64,000 nucleotides of DNA from Alternaria dauci (lineage: Eukaryota > Ascomycota > Dothideomycetes > Pleosporales > Pleosporaceae): assembly GCF_042100115.1 (NCBI RefSeq), contig NC_091277.1, forward strand, positions 1 to 64,000. The letters run 5' to 3'. Below, in pieces: positions 63,511 through 64,000 of the stretch (position 1 is its first letter; each line of letters begins with the position of its first letter). The notes beneath the pieces are model-generated. The model saw only the letters and a list, made by a program, of their open reading frames with translations. It was not told the origin of the DNA and did not search any database. The translations under genes and the position numbers were made by a program.

Positions 63511-64000
63511 CTAATAAATATCTACCCATGATCCCCTTCCATCAACAGCACTGGGGTTGAGCGACGCAACTCCAACCCTCTCCCAGATGAGGCTGCCAGC
63601 AGGACTGCGAGATTGACTAATCACCAATACGTGGCTCCGCAGGCTCACTTGCTCTCCTTCGCCCTTGTCTCTTCCAATTATGACGCATCGAAGATTATTC
63701 ACTTCAAAATCATCGTCGCCATCGAATTTGACGTAAACCAGCATATCCATCTGTGAAATGTGAATCCTCCTTGCTAACCCCCGAAAGGACACTATCTCAT
63801 CCACGCCTGCAGATCCTATCGAGATGGTGAAGGGATTTTCAAAATCATTGGTAGCCCATTCAGTCTCTTTGAATCTCAATTGATCGGTTGTATCCAAGTA
63901 CTTGATACTCCCTTCTTTCGAGAGCGACGACCAACTGGGCACATGGCAGCCCGATGGTTGCACAATGCGCTCCATGCGCTGCCAATCGCGTCGCCTCCAA
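63511..64000 (-). CDS. C-terminal part of a HET-like protein, cut by the window edge
   Basis: The frame is open from the window end down to the stop at 63511, about 162 residues. The opening RRRDWQRMERIVQPSG, then VPSWSSLSKEGSIKYLD, a CVIIGRDK strand and SLIWERVGVASL near the end resemble the region after the HET domain in heterokaryon-incompatibility-type proteins (PSWSW...G.I.Y and YERVGVG). The HET domain itself would lie outside the window, so this stays tentative. Confidence 0.5.
   Translation of the reverse strand, partial: WRRRDWQRMERIVQPSGCHVPSWSSLSKEGSIKYLDTTDQLRFKETEWATNDFENPFTISIGSAGVDEIVSFRGLARRIHISQMDMLVYVKFDGDDDFEVNNLRCVIIGRDKGEGEQVSLRSHVLVISQSRSPAGSLIWERVGVASLNPSAVDGRGSWVDIY

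Overview
This window is the left end of a chromosome of a filamentous ascomycete. It opens on CCCTAA telomere repeats and runs inward. Protein-coding genes have short introns (about 46-99 nt) with fungal branch sites. The AT-rich blocks are almost free of CpA/TpG, the footprint of repeat-induced point mutation (RIP). The gene content (PhiA-like wall protein, F-box and DUF7730-like proteins, HET-type C-terminus, fungal rhodopsin-like membrane protein, VPS8, GPALPP1) fits Pezizomycotina. Dothideomycetes/Pleosporales is my best guess, from overall feel rather than a decisive marker.

Region 1 (1-3.4 kb) is telomere and subtelomere: terminal telomere, two arrays of an 18-bp repeat carrying TTAGGG in inverted orientation, internal telomere tracts, a RIP-degraded block, and a 22-bp minisatellite that changes gradually from AT-mutated to GC-intact.

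Region 2 (4-25 kb) is a GC-normal island of large, mostly unfamiliar genes: a zinc-knuckle SF1 (UPF1-like) helicase split by one in-frame TAG; a divergent SNF2-type ATPase sharing a motif-rich promoter with it; a 620-aa unknown; a 1,169-aa unknown; and a ParB-like protein. Nearly all carry in-frame minisatellites. The island is cut by 68-bp repeats, a broken gene and a hAT-type MITE with a perfect 8-bp target duplication. It ends in a 34-bp repeat array that again grades into RIP-mutated DNA.

Region 3 (26-33.65 kb) is an AT-saturated block of transposon relics. It still holds a 771-codon open frame resembling the N-terminal part (OrsD-like zinc fingers plus RGTE region) of telomere-linked RecQ helicases.

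Region 4 (33.7-64 kb) is ordinary chromosome: F-box-like gene, PhiA-like gene, VPS8 (CORVET) divergent from GPALPP1, an SRPBCC protein, an NmrA-type reductase, a prolyl 4-hydroxylase with one nonsense codon, a tiny cysteine-rich secreted protein, a seven-TM rhodopsin-like protein, a secreted FAD oxidase, a DUF7730-like protein, a DUF4336 protein, a protein kinase and the C-terminus of a HET-like protein, with small TIR elements between them. I saw no rRNA, convincing tRNA or CRISPR array.
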